Assembly (NCBI RefSeq): GCF_001908375.1
Contig: NZ_CP017244.1
Span: 186,001 to 250,000 of the forward strand
DNA: 64,000 nt
From: Rhizobium etli 8C-3
Lineage (GTDB): Bacteria > Pseudomonadota > Alphaproteobacteria > Rhizobiales > Rhizobiaceae
Direction: 5' to 3'
A program made the position numbers and the translations under genes. This document shows positions 45,118-54,248 of this stretch, piece after piece. Each line of letters begins with the position of its first letter. The first letter of the stretch is position 1. Below the pieces are notes generated by a model. That model saw nothing but the letters and a program-made list of their open reading frames with translations. It did not search any database and was not told the origin of the DNA.

Positions 45118-46131
45118 TCAGGATGCGATGGGTTCAGCGACCTGGATCAGGCAGTCGCCGGCCTGGCTGTCGCAATGCAGCCTGTGGGAAATGACAATGC
45201 CGCTTTCGACGAAGCGCAGCTCTTCCTCCGGCTGCTCCAGGCGTTCCAGGTCATGATACCATCCGGCAAGTTCGCCGGCGGAAACGGTGGCGCCAAGTGC
45301 CGCGGCCGGCTCGAACCAGCCTCTGCGGTTCGCATAGATGCCCTGGCTGTGCCGGGACAGTGAAAGCAGCTGCAATGATCCCGGTTCGGGGAGCGGCACG
45401 CGCGACAAGACCGGACGCTCGATGATGCCGAGTGTCACGAGCAGCCGGTCGATCGCCGCCGCCGTGAAGGCCATTGTCTCAGGCGTCACGGTTCCGCCCC
45501 CGCCGAACTCGCCGGAAAGACCGACGGTTCCCGCCCGCCCGGCAGCCCCCATCGATGTCGGGGCGGTTGGCCCGTTGTCGGCAATGAAGGCATGCGATGC
45601 GCCGATCGCCCGCAGCAGCGAGACGGACCGCTCGAAGCGGGCGCCATCCGCCTGCCGCTCGATCAGCGCACAGGGTAGGTGCGCCATGGATGTGCCGCCC
45701 GAATGCAGGTCGAGCACGACGTCATGGCGGGGAAAGAGCTCGTGTTCGAGGAAATGAGCGAGGCGCGCCGTCGGTGACCCGGTGGGATCGCCGGGAAACG
45801 CCCGATTGAGGTTGCCGCCGTCAAAAGGCGAGCAGCGCTTGCCCGCCATCACCGCCGGCAGGTTCGCCATCGGCAGGACGGTGACGGCGCCACGAAGTCC
45901 CTTTACCTCCAACAGGCGCATCAACCGGCCGAGTTGGAGTTCGCCCTCATACTCGTCGCCGTGGTTGCCGGCCATCAGCAGCAAAGACGGTCCCGCGCCA
46001 TTCTTCAGGCGAAGGACAGGAATGCGGATCTGATAATAGGGCGAGCGGTCGATCGAATAGGGAATGGCGAGGTGGCCGGCCTGCCGGCCCTCGCGCGAAA
46101 AGTCGATCGGATTGACGAGGCCACTATGCAT
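45118..46131 (-). CDS. succinylglutamate desuccinylase/aspartoacylase family deacylase
   Basis: A 337-residue zinc enzyme of the M14-like AstE/AspA family. The metal motif is GNHGDEYE (His and Glu), the second zinc His is in VVLDLHSGGTS, and GNLNRAFPGD supplies substrate Arg. The C-terminal half has a late Glu region (GLSGEFGGGGTV). Such enzymes remove the acyl group of N-acyl amino acids, as in N-acetyl-diaminobutyrate deacetylase. It is the last gene of the operon that starts at 53235. Confidence 0.85.
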   Translation of the reverse strand: MHSGLVNPIDFSREGRQAGHLAIPYSIDRSPYYQIRIPVLRLKNGAGPSLLLMAGNHGDEYEGELQLGRLMRLLEVKGLRGAVTVLPMANLPAVMAGKRCSPFDGGNLNRAFPGDPTGSPTARLAHFLEHELFPRHDVVLDLHSGGTSMAHLPCALIERQADGARFERSVSLLRAIGASHAFIADNGPTAPTSMGAAGRAGTVGLSGEFGGGGTVTPETMAFTAAAIDRLLVTLGIIERPVLSRVPLPEPGSLQLLSLSRHSQGIYANRRGWFEPAAALGATVSAGELAGWYHDLERLEQPEEELRFVESGIVISHRLHCDSQAGDCLIQVAEPIAS

Positions 46132-46182
46132 GATGTCTCCAGTGTGGACGGTTATAATCCCGTCAGAGGTCGGCGAGCGTGG

Positions 46183-46438
46183 TCATTCGATGCGCAGATC
46201 GGGATCGGCGAGGCTACCTCGACGCAGGCGCGAGCCGGCAGGAAGACGGTGACGGCTATGAGGCGCGAGCGGTCCATACCGGCTTCCTTCAACAGGACGT
46301 CGATCTTGCAGAGCACATCGCGGGTCTGGACCTCAATGTGCGCCTTTCGACTTTCTGCGACCTGGCCGGCAAGATAGACGAGACCCACTTAGCTGACGGT
46401 TTGGCTCGTACGCGGACCATCTGATAACGCTGCATCAT
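46183..46438 (-). pseudogene. ridA: RidA-family protein, frameshifted with internal deletion
   Basis: The N-terminus MMQRYQMVRVRAKPSAKWV is in one frame, then GLVYLAGQVAESRKAHIEVQ, then DVLCKIDVLLKEAGM in a second. VTVFL then joins directly to PARACVE, with about 35-40 residues of the family missing. The ending SLADPDLRIE is in a third frame and stops at 46183. RidA normally clears reactive enamines from PLP enzymes, so its loss beside a PLP-enzyme gene is notable. Confidence 0.75.
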
Positions 46439-46475
46439 GGGCGGGTTTTGCCTTTCTTGCCCTTGGAGGGCGAAG

Positions 46476-47783
46476 TCAGCCGAAGCTGGTCAGATAGGCC
46501 GCCGTCACCGAATGGTCCGGGTCGAGGCCGTAGAGGATAGCATGCCGGTCAAGACAGGTGCAGGGATGCGAGATGCCGTACTCGATGACGTCGCCCACAG
46601 CGACGTCGCTATCGTCGGCAAGGGCGACGAAGGCATGCTGATCGTTCAGGCGGAAAACTTCGGCGCCCCTGAGATCGGCGAGGTAGGCGCCATTGCGATA
46701 GAGCGCTAACGGCTGCGGCAGGCCCTGGTCCATCGCCACGTCGCGCATGCCCATGCCGCAGATCGCAAGCTGCGCTTCCGGCCGCGACAAGACCTCGGCC
46801 CAGACCCGCAGCGCCGGACGGAAACCTGCGGCCGCCGAAAACGTCTCGTCGCCGATGCGGAAACCGCCGCGCGCATCGAGGCCGGCAAGGCCACGCTCGT
46901 AGATACCGTGATCGTGGAAGAAGATCGCGCCGCTACGCAGAACGAGCCGGCAGGCGGGATCGGCCGCAACGGCGGTTGCAAGCCGCGCGACCACCACGTC
47001 GAAATAGACCGAGCCGCCAGCCGTGACCATGAGCGGCCGCGCGTCGCCTATGCGGGCGCGCAACTTCGGCAGGAAATCCGCTGTCATCGCCATCAGCGCG
47101 TCGACGCGAAGCATCGTCTCTTTTGCATCGGCGGTCGCGGCCGCACCTTCATAGGCGGCGATGCCGGTCAGCCCGAACGTCGGTGTCTCCACCGCAAGTA
47201 TTGCGTAGAGGATTGCCTCGGCGACGACGGCGTTGCGAGCACCGGCGCGGCCGGCGCCGAACTCCACCAGCAGGCCGAGGGGCGGCAGATCCGCACGCTG
47301 CTGCCAGGCTGAGCGAAGTGCATCGACGAGGGTTGTCGAATCCACGAAGACATGCAGTTCCGCATCGGGATAATCGGCGAGCATGGCCGCAAGCCGGCGA
47401 GCAGCGGCGGCCCCGCCGATCTCGTTGGCGAGGATCAGGCGGCGCTGTCCCGCCTTGAGCAGGACGGCGGCCTGGCGGATGTCGGCGACCGTTGTACCCC
47501 AGGCGCCTGCGGTCACAAGAGCGTGCGCCAGCGCCGTCGACATCGGTGTCTTGGCGTGCGGAGCAATCTCGGCGCCGTGGCTCCTTACGTAGGCCATCAT
47601 CAGATCGACATTGCAGGAGAAGGCCTGCCGGTCGAGCGAGATCAGCGGCAGGGCCATCCTGCCGTCATAGGGTTTCCATCCCTGCTTGCCGATTGCAGCA
47701 ATCGGGAGCGGCGGATTGCCTGGCGGAAAACCGCGCACCCGCTCGTCGATCAACGCGTTTTCCGCGGTATGAAGGTCAGACAT
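46476..47783 (-). CDS. D-threonine aldolase/DSD1-family PLP enzyme
   Basis: A 435-residue PLP enzyme of fold type III (alanine racemase-like N-domain). The PLP lysine lies in EIAPHAKTPMSTALAHALVT. Other segments are LGLLVEFGAGRAGARN, VTAGGSVYFDV and the C-domain metal site region NDQHAFVAL...SHPCTC, in which His and Cys match the zinc ligands of D-serine dehydratase-like enzymes. It should act on a beta-hydroxy or D-amino acid. The ATG at 47783 overlaps the amidohydrolase stop by eight bases. Confidence 0.82.
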   Translation of the reverse strand: MSDLHTAENALIDERVRGFPPGNPPLPIAAIGKQGWKPYDGRMALPLISLDRQAFSCNVDLMMAYVRSHGAEIAPHAKTPMSTALAHALVTAGAWGTTVADIRQAAVLLKAGQRRLILANEIGGAAAARRLAAMLADYPDAELHVFVDSTTLVDALRSAWQQRADLPPLGLLVEFGAGRAGARNAVVAEAILYAILAVETPTFGLTGIAAYEGAAATADAKETMLRVDALMAMTADFLPKLRARIGDARPLMVTAGGSVYFDVVVARLATAVAADPACRLVLRSGAIFFHDHGIYERGLAGLDARGGFRIGDETFSAAAGFRPALRVWAEVLSRPEAQLAICGMGMRDVAMDQGLPQPLALYRNGAYLADLRGAEVFRLNDQHAFVALADDSDVAVGDVIEYGISHPCTCLDRHAILYGLDPDHSVTAAYLTSFG

Positions 47784-48732
47784 GGTAGCCGCTCCTGATC
47801 TCGACCGGTTCGGCGATGCCGAGGCGATAGGTGTCATTGGCAGTGGCAAAGAACAGGTCGCGCTGCTCCTCGAGAGACAGCTGCGAGACGACCGTGCGGA
47901 AAACCTGATAGACCTCGTCGAAAGAGGCGTGCAGGCCCGCGACTGGAAAGTCGCTCGCGAACATGGAGCGCGCCGGGCCGAAACAATCGAGGCAATGCTC
48001 GATCACCGGCCGCAGGCTTTCGAGCGTCCATTCGCTGTCGTAGGCGACGAGGTCGGAAATCTTCAGGCGCACGTTCGGCTCGCTACCGATCGCCTGCAGG
48101 CCGCGGCGCCAGCGCGCCATGCCGTCCTCGCTCCGATCAGTGGGGCTTCCGCCGTGGTTGAGCACGAAAAGCGTTTCCGGAAAATCCTGCACGAGCTCGA
48201 GCGCCTCGCTCATCTGCCAGGGAAAAAGCATCAGATCGAAGGCCAGCCCGAGCCGCGTGGCTTCGGCAAGCCCCGCCCGCCAGGAGGGATCGCCCATCCG
48301 GTTCGGGCGCGAGGCGAAGCTCTTCGCCGCTTCCGGATGCCAGCTGACGATATCACGGATGCCGACGACATTCGGATTTGCCGCTTCGGCCCTGAGCAAG
48401 CGTATGGCATCCGGCCCGTCGAGAGGAACACGCGCGATATAGCGATGCGCGACGCCGGAGCTGCGGTCGAGGCCATCCAGCCAGCGGCTTTCTTCCAGCG
48501 GGTGCGCATCGGACCAGCCGGCCTCCACATGCACCGTTGCAACGACGTTCTGGCGCGCGGCGTCGGCGCGATAATCGTCGACGCCGTAGTCGCGCAAGAT
48601 CGGCGCGAAGCTGCCGAAGACCATATCCTCCCCGGACGCTCGCGCCTTCTGTAGCCAGGGATGACGTTGCAGCCCAAGGTCCCAGAGATGATGGTGCGGA
48701 TCGACCACCGGCCCGTCATAGCGCCTCGTCAT
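47776..48732 (-). CDS. amidohydrolase family 2 protein
   Basis: A 318-residue metal hydrolase. The metal motif VVDPHHHLWDLGLQRHPWL starts the protein, the second His is in FVLNHGGSP, and the catalytic Asp is in FASDFPVAGL. Relatives are 2-pyrone-4,6-dicarboxylate and lactone hydrolases. The ATG at 48732 overlaps the permease stop as ATGA; the frame remains open upstream for 1 kb, but that part is a shadow of the permease gene. Confidence 0.85.
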   Translation of the reverse strand: MTRRYDGPVVDPHHHLWDLGLQRHPWLQKARASGEDMVFGSFAPILRDYGVDDYRADAARQNVVATVHVEAGWSDAHPLEESRWLDGLDRSSGVAHRYIARVPLDGPDAIRLLRAEAANPNVVGIRDIVSWHPEAAKSFASRPNRMGDPSWRAGLAEATRLGLAFDLMLFPWQMSEALELVQDFPETLFVLNHGGSPTDRSEDGMARWRRGLQAIGSEPNVRLKISDLVAYDSEWTLESLRPVIEHCLDCFGPARSMFASDFPVAGLHASFDEVYQVFRTVVSQLSLEEQRDLFFATANDTYRLGIAEPVEIRSGYHV

Positions 48733-49670
48733 CTGCGCGCCTCGCGGCCGGATACGAGCAGAAGCGCAAGGATCAGCGTGCCGAACATGATCGACCGCCA
48801 GCCGGGGGAGGCGTTGACCACAGTGATCAGCGCCGTCGTCGTGACGAGCAGGATTGCCCCCGGAATGGTCCCGGCATAGGTGCCGCGGCCGCCAAGGATG
48901 GAGGTGCCGCCGAGCACGACGGCGGCGATCGACGTCAGCAGATAGGGGTCGCCGATACCGACATAGCCTTGCCGGTTCATGCCCAGCACGAGAATGCCCG
49001 CAAGCCCTGCGAAAAAACCCGACAGGGTATGGACCATCAGCGTGTTGCGGGTGACGCTGACGCCGGAAAGCCGGGCAGCCAGCGGATTCGCCCCAAGTGC
49101 CAGGAAACGCGCGCCGATCGGCATGCGGTGGACGAGCAGGAGAATGGCGATTGAGACTACGAGCCACAGGATGATGCCGGCCGGAATGCCGAGCGGCCGC
49201 GCCTGCCCGAGCAGAATGACCGCCGGATTGCTGACGGTGACCGCGCTGCCGCCGGCGACAATGACGAGCAAGCCCTGCAGGAAGGTCGCCATGGCAAGCG
49301 TCATGATGATCGGCGGCACGCGAAGATAGGCAGCGCCCGCGCCGTTCATGAGGCCTATGCCGGTGGCGATGGCTAGGGCCACCGCGATACCGACGAGGCC
49401 GGTCGGGTCCCAGGCCGGCGAAAAAAGCGGCAGCAGGATCGCCGTGACAGTGATGACAGCGCCGACGGAAAGATCGATGCCGCCCATAAGGATGACGAGC
49501 GTCTGCCCGGCAGCCGCAATGCCGATCACCGCGGCGAGTTCGAGCAGGTAGCGCAGGTGGCCATAGGCGCCGAAACCACGCAGCGTGAAGCTTGCGACGA
49601 TCCAGACGAGTGCGACCAGTAGGAGGGTCAGGAACGGCGGATTGCGGAACGCGGACCTGATCGTGTTCAT
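48729..49670 (-). CDS. ribose-type ABC transporter permease
   Basis: A 313-residue RbsC-like permease with 8-10 helices. Signature segments are AGQTLVILMGGIDLSVGAVI, ALGANPLAARLSGVSVTRNT and DPYLLTSIAAVVLGGTSILG, then GGRGTYAGTIPG. It overlaps both neighbours by four bases. It pairs with the upstream permease in a heteromeric channel. Confidence 0.88.
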   Translation of the reverse strand: MNTIRSAFRNPPFLTLLLVALVWIVASFTLRGFGAYGHLRYLLELAAVIGIAAAGQTLVILMGGIDLSVGAVITVTAILLPLFSPAWDPTGLVGIAVALAIATGIGLMNGAGAAYLRVPPIIMTLAMATFLQGLLVIVAGGSAVTVSNPAVILLGQARPLGIPAGIILWLVVSIAILLLVHRMPIGARFLALGANPLAARLSGVSVTRNTLMVHTLSGFFAGLAGILVLGMNRQGYVGIGDPYLLTSIAAVVLGGTSILGGRGTYAGTIPGAILLVTTTALITVVNASPGWRSIMFGTLILALLLVSGREARR

Positions 49671-50629
49671 CGCCTTGCCTTCCATTGAGCGAGAAGTTCC
49701 GGCACAGCGACCGCGCCAACGATGATCAGACCCTGCGCGACATATTGCGCGACCGGCGGGAAGCCTAGGAAGAACATGACGTTGATCATGACCGAGAGCA
49801 GCAGGCTGCCACAGATCGCGCCACGCATCGTGCCCTTGCCGCCAAGAAAACCCACTCCGCCGAGCACGGCGGCGGCGATCGAGTTCAGCGTGAAGGGCGT
49901 GCCGATAACAGGATCGCCCGAGCCGGTCTGCGCAGCGACGAAGAGACCGGTCAGTGCCGCGAGAAGACCGGACAGCGCGAAGGCGACGACCTTCACACGC
50001 TCGACCGGGACGCCGGAGCGGAATGCGCCGACCGGATTGTCGCCGGCCGCGTAGATGCCGAGGCCGAGCGGCGTTGCGAGAAAGGCCTTCCAGAGCGCCA
50101 GGATGACGACGAGCAGCACAAAGGCGACGGGTGTGTGACCGGCCAGCGTCGTGGACAGCCAATCGGGGATGAACCCGCCCGGCCTCGGCAGCAGGATGAG
50201 CGCGACCCCGCCGATGATGAAGGAGCCGGCAAGCGTGACGATGATTGCAGGCAACCTCAAATGCGTCACGATGGCGCCGATGACGGCGCCGATCGAAAGA
50301 CCGGCGAGTGCGACCGCAAGAATGCCGCCTGGCACGCCGAGCGCTCCTTCCATCGTCGTTGCGGCGATCACGGCTCCGAGGCTCACGAGCGGGCCGATCG
50401 CCAGTGTGATGCCGCCGTTCAGCATCAGCAGCGCCTGCGCCATGGTGACGAGCGCGAGCGGGAACCAGTTCTGCGTGAACTTGGAGAAGCCGCCAATGGA
50501 AAGGATGCCAGGAAAGAGCATCGCATAGAGGATGAGAAAGGCGGCGACAACCAGATAGAGGCCGGCCAGACCGCGGTTGCGGCGGAGTTGGATCGAGCCG
50601 TAGAGCCGCATTGGGGAACTTGCGCTCAT
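49667..50629 (-). CDS. ribose-type ABC transporter permease
   Basis: A 320-residue RbsC-like permease. Segments are MAQALLMLNGGITLAIGPLV, AAGDNPVGAFRSGVPVERVK and NSIAAAVLGGVGFLGGKGTM. The start overlaps the ATPase stop by one base and its stop overlaps the next permease as ATGA, so the transporter subunits are co-translated. Confidence 0.88.
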   Translation of the reverse strand: MSASSPMRLYGSIQLRRNRGLAGLYLVVAAFLILYAMLFPGILSIGGFSKFTQNWFPLALVTMAQALLMLNGGITLAIGPLVSLGAVIAATTMEGALGVPGGILAVALAGLSIGAVIGAIVTHLRLPAIIVTLAGSFIIGGVALILLPRPGGFIPDWLSTTLAGHTPVAFVLLVVILALWKAFLATPLGLGIYAAGDNPVGAFRSGVPVERVKVVAFALSGLLAALTGLFVAAQTGSGDPVIGTPFTLNSIAAAVLGGVGFLGGKGTMRGAICGSLLLSVMINVMFFLGFPPVAQYVAQGLIIVGAVAVPELLAQWKARR

Positions 50630-52143
50630 CAGGCAGCCTCTCCCTGCGTCGTGGTGGTGATGCCCATGGCCGCGCCGACGATCGCTCCTTCGGTGATTTC
50701 ATCGTTCGACAGTACCGCCGCGACACACCCCTCGCGCAGAACCACGACACGATCACAGAGATGCACGAGCTCCGGCGTATCGGAACTGGCCAGAATGACG
50801 AGCCGCCCCTCCGCGGCGAAGGCACGCAGCATGAGATAGATTTCTCGCTTGGTCTCGATGTCGACGCCGCGCGTCGGATCGTTAAGGAGCAGTACGGAGG
50901 GATCGAGCGGCAGCCATTTCGCGAGCGCCACCTTCTGCTGATTGCCGCCGGAAAGCGCCTGCACCTGGCGGTCCGTATCGCCCTTGATCTTCAGTCGGAG
51001 CGCGAGATCGGCGACGAGGCCGTTTTCCGCCTGCCGGTCGCGCAGCCCCTTGCCGGCGAGCCGTCCAAGCGAGGGAAGGATGAGATTGGATGCGATGGAA
51101 TGGGGCATCACCAGCCCCTCGTGCTTGCGGTCGGCAGGGACATAGACGATGCCCGCGGCATTTGCCACGCCGACATTGGCGGGCAGGCCGGAATTGCCTG
51201 AAACCTCCGCTCTGGAAGCCGCGGCCGGAATCGCGCCGTAGAGGCCGAGCAGCAGGTCTTCCTGCCCTTGTCCCACGAGCCCGCCGATGCCGACGATCTC
51301 GCCAGCGCGGGCGCAGAAGCCGACGTCACGCACCACGCCGGCGGAAAAGCCTTCAACACGGATGCGCATCGCGCCGGGTGCTGCGGCCAGGCGGGGCGGG
51401 AACAGGTCGCCGGTCTCGCGGCCGACCATGAGGCGCACCAGGCCTTCGCCGTCGATGCCAGACAGCGACTGGTCCGCGGTGACCACGCCGTCCTTCAGCA
51501 CCGTGACATGCGAGCAGAGCGCCTGCACCTCATTGAGGCGGTGGGAAATATAAAGAAGTGCCGTGCCGCGGTCCCTCAGCGTCTCGATCAGACGGGCAAG
51601 GATGCCGGCTTCGTGAGCGGAGAGCGATGAAGTCGGCTCGTCGAGGATCAGCACGCGCGGCTTTCGGAACAGCGCCTTGGCGACTTCCACCATCTGACGG
51701 CGGCCAAGCGCGAGATCGGCGACCGGCATGTCGAGCGGCTCGGTGAGCCCCACCATGTCGCAGACATCCCGGACGCCGTGATGAAGCGCTCTGTAATCGA
51801 TGAGACCGAACCGGCGCGGAAACGCGCCGAGACCGACGTTTTCGGCAATCGAGAGACTGGCCGTGAGGCTCAGCTCCTGCTGAACTACGGCGATACCCGC
51901 TGCGCGCGCATCCGCCGGGCTGAAGCGCCCGACGGACTTGCCCTCGACGAGGATGGAACCACCGTCCGGCTGGAGAGCCCCGGACAGGAGATTGATCAGT
52001 GTGGACTTTCCGGCGCCGTTTTCGCCGAGCAAGGCGTGAACCCTGCCCGGCAGAAGGGCGATGTCGACGCCCTTCAAAACGGGATTGCCGAAAAATCCCC
52101 TGAACACCTGCCGGGCTTCCAGCAGGGGCCTTTTTTCCGTCAT
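50629..52143 (-). CDS. ribose-type ABC transporter ATP-binding protein (two ATPase domains)
   Basis: A 504-residue RbsA/MglA-like protein. The first domain has Walker A GENGAGKSTLINLLSGAL, signature LALGRRQMVEVAKAL and Walker B VLILDEPTSSLS. The second domain has signature LSGGNQQKVALAKWLPLDPS and Walker B VLLLNDPTRGVDIETKREIY. The second Walker A is degenerate (VGIGGLVGQGQEDLL), as usual in this family. Confidence 0.92.
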   Translation of the reverse strand: MTEKRPLLEARQVFRGFFGNPVLKGVDIALLPGRVHALLGENGAGKSTLINLLSGALQPDGGSILVEGKSVGRFSPADARAAGIAVVQQELSLTASLSIAENVGLGAFPRRFGLIDYRALHHGVRDVCDMVGLTEPLDMPVADLALGRRQMVEVAKALFRKPRVLILDEPTSSLSAHEAGILARLIETLRDRGTALLYISHRLNEVQALCSHVTVLKDGVVTADQSLSGIDGEGLVRLMVGRETGDLFPPRLAAAPGAMRIRVEGFSAGVVRDVGFCARAGEIVGIGGLVGQGQEDLLLGLYGAIPAAASRAEVSGNSGLPANVGVANAAGIVYVPADRKHEGLVMPHSIASNLILPSLGRLAGKGLRDRQAENGLVADLALRLKIKGDTDRQVQALSGGNQQKVALAKWLPLDPSVLLLNDPTRGVDIETKREIYLMLRAFAAEGRLVILASSDTPELVHLCDRVVVLREGCVAAVLSNDEITEGAIVGAAMGITTTTQGEAA

Positions 52144-52164
52144 GGCGGCTTCCCTCAGCGCGGA

Positions 52165-53235
52165 TTACTTGGCAAGAAGCTTGTCGAAGAGCACCTTGTC
52201 GTAGTCCGAGTAGATATAGCCGTCAGCCGGGAACTTGTCGGCCCGTGCGAGGTAGCTGCCGATCGTGCTCTCGTCGATGACAGGCAGCGGCACCTTGACG
52301 AAGGCCGGAACGTCCTTGCCTTCCAGCGCCTGGACAGCCGTGTAAACGGAAAGCGCGCCGAGCCAGTTGGGTTGCATGGTCGCCCAGCTCTTCAGTCCCT
52401 TCTCCTTCCAGAGCTCCAGGAACTGCCGCGCGTTTTCGCCTGTTGTCGGCACCTGGTCGCGGCCCTGGCGCTCGAAGGCGAGGACGGAGCCGGCCGATAG
52501 CGCGCCGCCGAGCGACAGTACGCCGTCGATTTCGGGATTGGCAAAGAGCAGGCTGGTCATCGCTTCCTGTGCCGGAGCGACGTTATATTCCGTGTTCGTC
52601 TCGGTGATCACCTGTAGACCGGGATTGGCATCGAGGATCGGCTGGGCGCCCTTGCGGCGGTCGTCGCTCACCGAAATGCCGGCCGGACCGTTCATGATGA
52701 TGATCTTGCCCTTGCCGCCGAGCTGGCTGACCATCCACTTGGCAGCGGTCGCGCCCCATTCATTGGAATCGGTATTGATTTTCGCAGTCACCTTGTCAGT
52801 GTTGACGAGGCTGTCGAAATTCACGATGGCGATGCCCTTGTCGCAGGCATCGGAGATGACGCGGTCGAGCGCGTTGGAGGAACCGGCGATCACGACGATG
52901 GCGTCGACATTGGCATCGATCATCGACTGGATATGCTGGATCTGCGTCTGGGCGTTGCCCTGCGCGTCCGTAATCATCAGCTCCTTCACGAGGCCAGCCT
53001 TCTTCAGCTCCTCCACTTCAGCCGTGATGGTGCCTTCGGTCTGCTTCATCCAGGTCGGTACCGAGTAGATGTTCGCCCAGCCGACCGTGTAGGGCGCCTT
53101 CCTGTCGCCCTTGATGCAATTGGCGGCGGCTGAGGCCGTGCCGGCTGAAAAGACGAGGAGTGCCGCGGCGGCGGCAGCACCCGCAAGAAGTCGGCGGCAT
53201 AGCGAAGCGGAAATGCCATTTTCAAGATTCTTCAT
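52165..53235 (-). CDS. ribose-type ABC transporter substrate-binding protein
   Basis: A 356-residue periplasmic-binding protein of the RbsB-like family (SBP_4). A signal peptide (about 1-37, with LLAGAAAAAALLVFSAGTAS) precedes APYTVGWANIYSVPTWMKQT. The hinge-ligand segments are ANVDAIVVIAGSSNALD, IVNFDSLVNTDKVTAK and IIIMNGPAGISVSDDRRKGA. AAGGGGATCGAC precedes the ATG. Although ribose-type, the operon enzymes act on amino-acid-like compounds, so the ligand need not be a sugar. Confidence 0.9.
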   Translation of the reverse strand: MKNLENGISASLCRRLLAGAAAAAALLVFSAGTASAAANCIKGDRKAPYTVGWANIYSVPTWMKQTEGTITAEVEELKKAGLVKELMITDAQGNAQTQIQHIQSMIDANVDAIVVIAGSSNALDRVISDACDKGIAIVNFDSLVNTDKVTAKINTDSNEWGATAAKWMVSQLGGKGKIIIMNGPAGISVSDDRRKGAQPILDANPGLQVITETNTEYNVAPAQEAMTSLLFANPEIDGVLSLGGALSAGSVLAFERQGRDQVPTTGENARQFLELWKEKGLKSWATMQPNWLGALSVYTAVQALEGKDVPAFVKVPLPVIDESTIGSYLARADKFPADGYIYSDYDKVLFDKLLAK

Positions 53236-53290
53236 GTCGATCCCCTTTTTTGTGCGGCAGCGTTCACGGCTTGCCCATTGTCTTTGTCCA

Positions 53291-53321
53291 ATATACCGTA
53301 CATATGATCTATATACCGGAC
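53291..53321. promoter_or_regulatory. tandem operator candidate for the IclR regulator
   Basis: ATATACCGTAC (53291-53301) and ATATACCGGAC (53311-53321) are direct repeats, ten of eleven bases identical, 20 bases apart, which places both on one face of the helix. They lie between the divergent transporter operon and the IclR gene, 56 bases upstream of the transporter start. Confidence 0.5.
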
Positions 53322-53456
53322 GAGGTGATCTTATGCCGATTTTTTTACCTCGCAAGAGGGCTCGGAAAATTTCATGAGCGATGGATGACGGGATCGATTG
53401 ACAGATGAGACAGACGGTCTGAAAAGCTCGGGCCGAAAAAAGAGAGACCGACAACA

Positions 53457-54248
53457 ATGGATGCAGTTCAGGACGTAGCAGCCGGCAAACGAGCCCGAGG
53501 ACTCGACCGCGCCTTCGAGATCCTCGAGTTCCTGCGCCAGAAACGGCAGGCCCTGAAGCCGAACGAAATTGCCGCGCAAATCGGCGCGCCGCGCTCGTCG
53601 GTCTACGAGCTCGTCAACCTGCTGCTTCAGAATGGCATTCTGGAATTCACCGGCGGCGAAGGGCGTGTCTATCTCGGCCGCAAGCTGTATTTCCTCGGCG
53701 CAGCCTATGAGAACCATTTTGATTTTACCCGCGAATGCGAGGCGGCGTTGGAACTGCTTGCCGACGAGACGCGGGAAACAGCGCAGTTTTGCATGCTGGA
53801 TGGAAACAAATACACGGTTGTTCGCATGCGCGAAGGCGCACGCCCATTCCGCATTTCGACGGATGTCGGGCAGTCGGTGCCGATCCCGTGGACGGCGTCG
53901 GGCCGCCTACTTGTCGCGCACCTGTCGGATCAGGAAATCCTGAACTTCATTCCGCCGCAGGATTTCCGTCTGCCAACTGGCGAGTGGCTCGATCCACAAA
54001 GCTTCATCGCCGAGGTGCGCCAGGCCGAGCGTGAAGGTCTCTTCACGTTCAACAGCATCGTCGACAGCTTCACCCACTGTTTTGCCGTACCGGTGCGGGG
54101 CGAAGAAGGCCATGCAGCCGCAACCCTCTGCCTCGTGACGCCGCGCGACGACGGCCTTGCAAACCGGGACCATTATCTCGACTGTCTGAAGAAGGCCGCT
54201 GCGAACCTAGATCAAGCCCCAATGCGACCAAAACGAAGCTTGCCGTAG
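53457..54248 (+). CDS. IclR-family transcriptional regulator
   Basis: A 263-residue regulator. The winged helix (GLDRAFEILEFLRQKRQALK, then NEIAAQIGAPRSSVYELVNL) is followed by the IclR effector domain with VVRMREGARPFRISTDVGQS, VPIPWTASGRLLVA and the LFTFNSIVDSFTHCFAVPVR segment. It is divergent from the ribose-type transporter operon and should control it through the tandem repeats at 53291-53321. Confidence 0.9.
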   Translation: MDAVQDVAAGKRARGLDRAFEILEFLRQKRQALKPNEIAAQIGAPRSSVYELVNLLLQNGILEFTGGEGRVYLGRKLYFLGAAYENHFDFTRECEAALELLADETRETAQFCMLDGNKYTVVRMREGARPFRISTDVGQSVPIPWTASGRLLVAHLSDQEILNFIPPQDFRLPTGEWLDPQSFIAEVRQAEREGLFTFNSIVDSFTHCFAVPVRGEEGHAAATLCLVTPRDDGLANRDHYLDCLKKAAANLDQAPMRPKRSLP

